Positions 5,896-8,453 of a DNA stretch of 8,453 bases are shown in pieces; within the stretch, counting starts at the first letter, position 1, and each line of letters begins with the position of its first letter. The DNA comes from Fidelibacterota bacterium (GTDB lineage Bacteria; Fidelibacterota; Fidelibacteria; Fidelibacterales; Fidelibacteraceae). The notes below the pieces were generated by a model, which was not told where the DNA came from, did not search any database, and saw only the letters and a list, made by a program, of their open reading frames with translations. A program made the translations under genes and the position numbers. Where the stretch lies: contig JAFGVT010000190.1 of assembly GCA_016937825.1 (NCBI GenBank), positions 1 to 8,453 on the forward strand, given 5' to 3'.

Positions 5896-6476
5896 ACGAG
5901 ATCTTTTACAGTATTCAGGCCGAAGGTTTCTGGAGCGGGACGCCGGCCGTCTTCATTCGCTTTGCCGACTGCAATCTGCGCTGCGACTTCTGCGATACGG
6001 AATTTCTGACCGGCATCGACATGAGCGTATCCGAGATCATGGCGAACATCACCGGGTATCCCTCGAAATTTGCCGTTCTCACCGGCGGCGAACCCCTGAT
6101 GCGCGATACGACCGAACTGGTCACAGTCTTGAAGGAAGCGGGTTATTACGTCTCCGTTGAGACGAACGGGATGTTCAGTCCGAAACACGCGCTGTTCGAC
6201 TGGATCACGATCTCTCCGAAATCGGATAAGCTGAAGCTCAAAAAGTGCAGCGAGATCAAGATCGTCCTGGGTATCGACGAGTACCCGGAAACCTACGGCA
6301 TCGAAGCGGAGCACAAATATATCTCGCCCAAAAACCCCACGCACGACCTTCCGATCGGGACCCATTCGGCGGAATTCTTCGATGTGCATGCGGCGCAGTA
6401 TTGCTACCGCTACGTGCTGAAACATCCCGAATGGCGGCTGACGCTGCAGAACCATAAGATCATCGGAGTAAAGTGA
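5856..6476 (+). CDS. queE: 7-carboxy-7-deazaguanine synthase QueE (radical SAM)
   Basis: Radical S-adenosylmethionine enzyme that rearranges CPH4 to 7-carboxy-7-deazaguanine (CDG). The protein has 206 aa. The [4Fe-4S] cluster motif is CNLRCDFC (Cys39, Cys43, Cys46), the canonical CX3CX2C form. It is followed by the SAM-binding GGEP (77-80), ETNG (102-105) and SPK (120-122). The N-terminal substrate motif, usually QGEG, reads QAEG (21-24) within EIFYSIQAEGFWSGTPAVFIRF. The C-terminal RLTLQNHKIIG resembles the RLSLQTHKxxG end of QueE proteins. The only plausible start is the ATG at 5856, inside the last 40 bases of queD, with AGG at 5846-5848. There is no in-frame ATG, GTG or TTG between it and the conserved YKINEIF segment. 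It acts between QueD and QueC in the pathway. Confidence 0.96.
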   Translation: MGNGKQQSSLYKINEIFYSIQAEGFWSGTPAVFIRFADCNLRCDFCDTEFLTGIDMSVSEIMANITGYPSKFAVLTGGEPLMRDTTELVTVLKEAGYYVSVETNGMFSPKHALFDWITISPKSDKLKLKKCSEIKIVLGIDEYPETYGIEAEHKYISPKNPTHDLPIGTHSAEFFDVHAAQYCYRYVLKHPEWRLTLQNHKIIGVK

Positions 6477-7141
6477 TGCATCCGGGAACGGCTCTGATAC
6501 TCTTTTCAGGCGGACAGGATTCAACGACATGCCTTTACTGGGCAAAGACGGTTTTCCCGAAAGTGGAAGCGGTCTTTTTCCACTACGAACAGCGCCACCG
6601 GATCGAGTATGATGCCGTGAAGCATATTGCCGAAAAAGAGCATATGCTTCTGCACGAGCTCCATCTGCCGGCCTTCAAGGAGATCGGCGGGACGGCCATG
6701 ATCGACGAGATCGCCATCAGGAATAAAAAGGACGGTGTTCCGAACACCTTCGTGCCCGGACGCAATATCGTATTCCTCACCCTGGCGGCCTCGCTTGCCT
6801 ACAAACGCAAGATCCATGATATCGTCATAGGCGTAAATGATGCGGACTATTCCGGCTATCCCGACTGCCGATCCGGCTTTATTGCGTCCATCCAGCAGTC
6901 CCTGAGCAGCGGCCTGGGCTACGACATTCGCATCCATGCGCCTCTTCAGTCGATGAACAAGGCGGATATCTGGGCCATGAGCGACAAACTGGGCGTAATG
7001 GACATCATCGTCAATCATTCTCACACCTGCTATCTGGGCGATCATCACACCCTTCATTCATGGGGATACGGCTGCGGCACATGCCCGGCCTGTTTGCTTA
7101 GAAAAGCGGGTTTCGAAACCTACCTCTCTCTAAAAGCCTAG
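6476..7141 (+). CDS. queC: 7-cyano-7-deazaguanine (preQ0) synthase QueC
   Basis: ATP-dependent enzyme that turns CDG into preQ0 using ammonia. The protein has 221 aa, typical size. The PP-loop ATP-pyrophosphatase motif SGGQDSTTCL is at 11-20, and the nucleotide/substrate segment TFVPGRNIVFLTLAAS at 91-106. The C-terminal zinc site has four cysteines: Cys185 in HTCYLG and Cys200, Cys203, Cys206 in CGTCPACLLRKAGF. The spacing between the first two cysteines is 14 residues, against 8 in E. coli as I recall it; the extra loop is rich in His and aromatic residues. The ATG at 6476 shares its A with the queE stop, and GGAG at 6465-6468 lies 7 bases upstream; a GTG at 6473 is also in frame but closer to that site. 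Last gene of the que cluster. preQ0 would next go to QueF, not present here. Confidence 0.96.
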   Translation: MHPGTALILFSGGQDSTTCLYWAKTVFPKVEAVFFHYEQRHRIEYDAVKHIAEKEHMLLHELHLPAFKEIGGTAMIDEIAIRNKKDGVPNTFVPGRNIVFLTLAASLAYKRKIHDIVIGVNDADYSGYPDCRSGFIASIQQSLSSGLGYDIRIHAPLQSMNKADIWAMSDKLGVMDIIVNHSHTCYLGDHHTLHSWGYGCGTCPACLLRKAGFETYLSLKA

Positions 7142-7159
7142 TTTGCGCGATCCGGGTCC

Positions 7160-7189
7160 GGCCTTTGGGAATGCACCGCATCCGAGGCC
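7160..7189 (+). other. Bulged hairpin in the queC-leuA gap
   Basis: GGCCT (7160-7164) pairs with AGGCC (7185-7189). Inside it, GG-a-ATGC (7168-7174) pairs with GCATCC (7178-7183) around an ACC loop, with one bulged A and a small internal loop. No T-run follows (CCCTTCGCC), so it is not a normal intrinsic terminator. It may be a 3'-end or leader structure between the que cluster and leuA. The rest of the 115-base gap shows no convincing promoter. Confidence 0.4.
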
Positions 7190-7245
7190 CCCTTCGCCTT
7201 ACCTAATCATCAGCCTGATGAACCTTATCCTTACGGTCATCAATC

Positions 7246-7252
7246 AAAGGGA
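7246..7252 (+). promoter_or_regulatory. Ribosome binding site that sets the leuA start
   Basis: AAAGGGA ends 4 bases before the ATG at 7257. It favours that ATG over the in-frame ATG at 7218, which would add 13 residues (MNLILTVINQRDN) and has no good ribosome site. Confidence 0.65.
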
Positions 7253-7256
7253 CAAC

Positions 7257-8453
7257 ATGAAAAACACGACAAAGAACATTCTTATTTTCGATACGACCTT
7301 GCGGGACGGGGAACAAAGCCCCGGAGCGTCCCTGACGGTCAATGAAAAAGTCATGATCGCCGAGCAGCTGGCAAAGCTGGGGGTGGACATTATCGAAGCC
7401 GGTTTCCCCGTTGCCTCGTCGGGCGACTTTGAAGCCGTCAGGAAGATCGCCCGAACCATCGAAGGACCCGTGATCTGCGGCCTGGCCCGGGCGGTCGATG
7501 CGGATATCGACTGCTGCTGGGAAGCCGTGAAATACGCTAAGCGGCCCAGAATACACACCTTCATTGCTACCTCGGACATCCATCGTGACGAAAAACTGCG
7601 TAAAAGCAAGGAAGAGGTCATCGCCTCCGCCGTTCGCGCGGTCAAGCGGGCGAAAGGCTATTGCGACGACGTTGAATTTTCACCCGAAGACGCCGGACGG
7701 ACCAGTCTCGAGTACATGTGCGATGTCGTCCGGGCCGTGATCGCGGCCGGCGCGACCACGATCAACATTCCCGACACCGTCGGCTACACCGAACCGGAAG
7801 AATTTGCGTACCGCATCAGAACCCTGTTCGAAAAGGTCCCCGAGGCAAGGGATATCGTCGTAAGCGTGCATTGCCACAACGACCTCGGCAATGCCGTCGC
7901 GAATTCTCTTGCGGCAGTAAAGCAGGGGGCGACGCAGGTGGAGTGCTGCATCAACGGCATCGGAGAGCGGGCCGGCAACGCATCGCTGGAAGAGATCGTC
8001 ATGAACCTGAAGACCCGCAGGGATTTCTTTGAGGCCGATACCCGCATCAACACGCGTGAACTCTTCAGGACCAGCCGCCTGGTCTCCAACCTGACCGGTC
8101 TCGAGATCGCGCGCAACAAAGCCATTGTGGGAAGAAATGCCTTTGCCCACGAAGCGGGCATTCATCAGCACGGCGTCCTCCAGAGCAAAGCGACCTATGA
8201 GATCATGAATGCCGAAGAGGTCGGCTGGGCCGGCGACACGATCGTGATCGGAAAACACAGCGGAAAACATGCCGTAACGGCATTGCTAGAGGAAGAAGGA
8301 TATCTTCTGAATGACGAGCAGACGAATTTTGTCACCGAAAAAGTCAAAGAACTTGCGGATAAGAACAAAACCGTCGAACGCGATGACGTGCTGGCGATCG
8401 CCCTGGACGTTATCGGCCAGTTGCCGGACCAGGAGAAACGCATCAGGCTGGAA
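7257..8453 (+). CDS. leuA: 2-isopropylmalate synthase (3' truncated)
   Basis: Condenses acetyl-CoA with 2-oxoisovalerate to give 2-isopropylmalate, the first committed step of leucine synthesis. 399 residues are visible and the frame is open to the last base; full LeuA proteins have about 510, so most of the C-terminal leucine-binding regulatory domain is missing. The TIM-barrel catalytic domain shows FDTTLRDGEQSPG (11-23, with metal ligand Asp12), EAGFPVAS (47-54), CGLARA (74-79), FSPEDAGRT (141-149), the metal-binding HCH (205-207) and NGIGERAGN (233-241). The linker subdomains contain HEAGIHQHGV (298-307) and GKHSGKHAV (332-340). CGLARA and FSPEDAGRT point to LeuA; citramalate or homocitrate synthase is less likely, though substrate choice is not proven by motifs. 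It begins 115 bases after queC and may have its own transcription unit, possibly continuing into other leu/ilv genes beyond the window. Confidence 0.95.
   Translation, partial: MKNTTKNILIFDTTLRDGEQSPGASLTVNEKVMIAEQLAKLGVDIIEAGFPVASSGDFEAVRKIARTIEGPVICGLARAVDADIDCCWEAVKYAKRPRIHTFIATSDIHRDEKLRKSKEEVIASAVRAVKRAKGYCDDVEFSPEDAGRTSLEYMCDVVRAVIAAGATTINIPDTVGYTEPEEFAYRIRTLFEKVPEARDIVVSVHCHNDLGNAVANSLAAVKQGATQVECCINGIGERAGNASLEEIVMNLKTRRDFFEADTRINTRELFRTSRLVSNLTGLEIARNKAIVGRNAFAHEAGIHQHGVLQSKATYEIMNAEEVGWAGDTIVIGKHSGKHAVTALLEEEGYLLNDEQTNFVTEKVKELADKNKTVERDDVLAIALDVIGQLPDQEKRIRLE

Noticed and set aside
7171..7206. Eleven-codon leader peptide MHRIRGPLRLT before leuA
   Set aside because: Not rich in leucine codons, no spaced ribosome site, and its start lies inside a hairpin stem.

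Overview
This window is a compact, almost entirely coding stretch of a bacterial chromosome. All genes lie on the + strand and are biosynthetic: the 3' part of a histidine operon, a tRNA-Asn gene, a monofunctional aspartate kinase, a three-gene queuosine-precursor cluster (queD-queE-queC), and the first ~400 codons of leuA. The organism is probably a member of the Bacteroidota or a related lineage. The evidence is a fused HisB (phosphatase plus dehydratase) with no cysteines in its zinc-loop region, and the gene order hisB-hisH-hisA-hisF-hisIE; both fit Bacteroidota as I recall them. The protein-coding DNA is fairly GC-rich for that phylum and the tRNA promoter also reads as an ordinary sigma70 site, so the assignment is tentative.

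Layout. Positions 1-3718 hold hisB (5' end cut off by the window), hisH, hisA, hisF and hisIE. The first four overlap by 1, 4 and 7 bases, and hisIE follows after a 10-base gap, so they must be co-transcribed. They cover the steps from PR-ATP to histidinol in part: HisIE makes ProFAR, HisA isomerises it, HisF/HisH convert it to IGP and AICAR, and HisB dehydrates IGP and later dephosphorylates histidinol phosphate. HisG, HisD and HisC are not visible and are expected upstream. Positions 3719-4019 form the only intergenic stretch of about 300 bases. It holds an AT-rich block with five AATATT copies and two inverted repeats, a good promoter, a complete tRNA-Asn(GTT) gene and a clear intrinsic terminator.

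Positions 4020-5390 encode aspartate kinase with two C-terminal ACT domains, the entry enzyme to lysine, threonine, methionine and diaminopimelate. Its stop codon overlaps a short GC-rich hairpin. Positions 5479-7141 encode QueD, QueE and QueC, which run in series: 7,8-dihydroneopterin triphosphate to CPH4 (QueD), CPH4 to CDG (QueE), CDG to preQ0 (QueC). queD/queE overlap by 40 bases and queE/queC by one. GTP cyclohydrolase, QueF, Tgt, QueA and QueG are not in the window. After 115 bases with a bulged hairpin, leuA starts at 7257 and runs off the end.

I found no mobile element, CRISPR array, phage gene, defence system or toxin-antitoxin pair, and no evidence for an undescribed system. The points worth a second look are small: the missing zinc ligands in HisB, the AATATT array upstream of tRNA-Asn, motif variants in aspartate kinase, QueE and QueC, the uncertain queD start, and the leuA leader.
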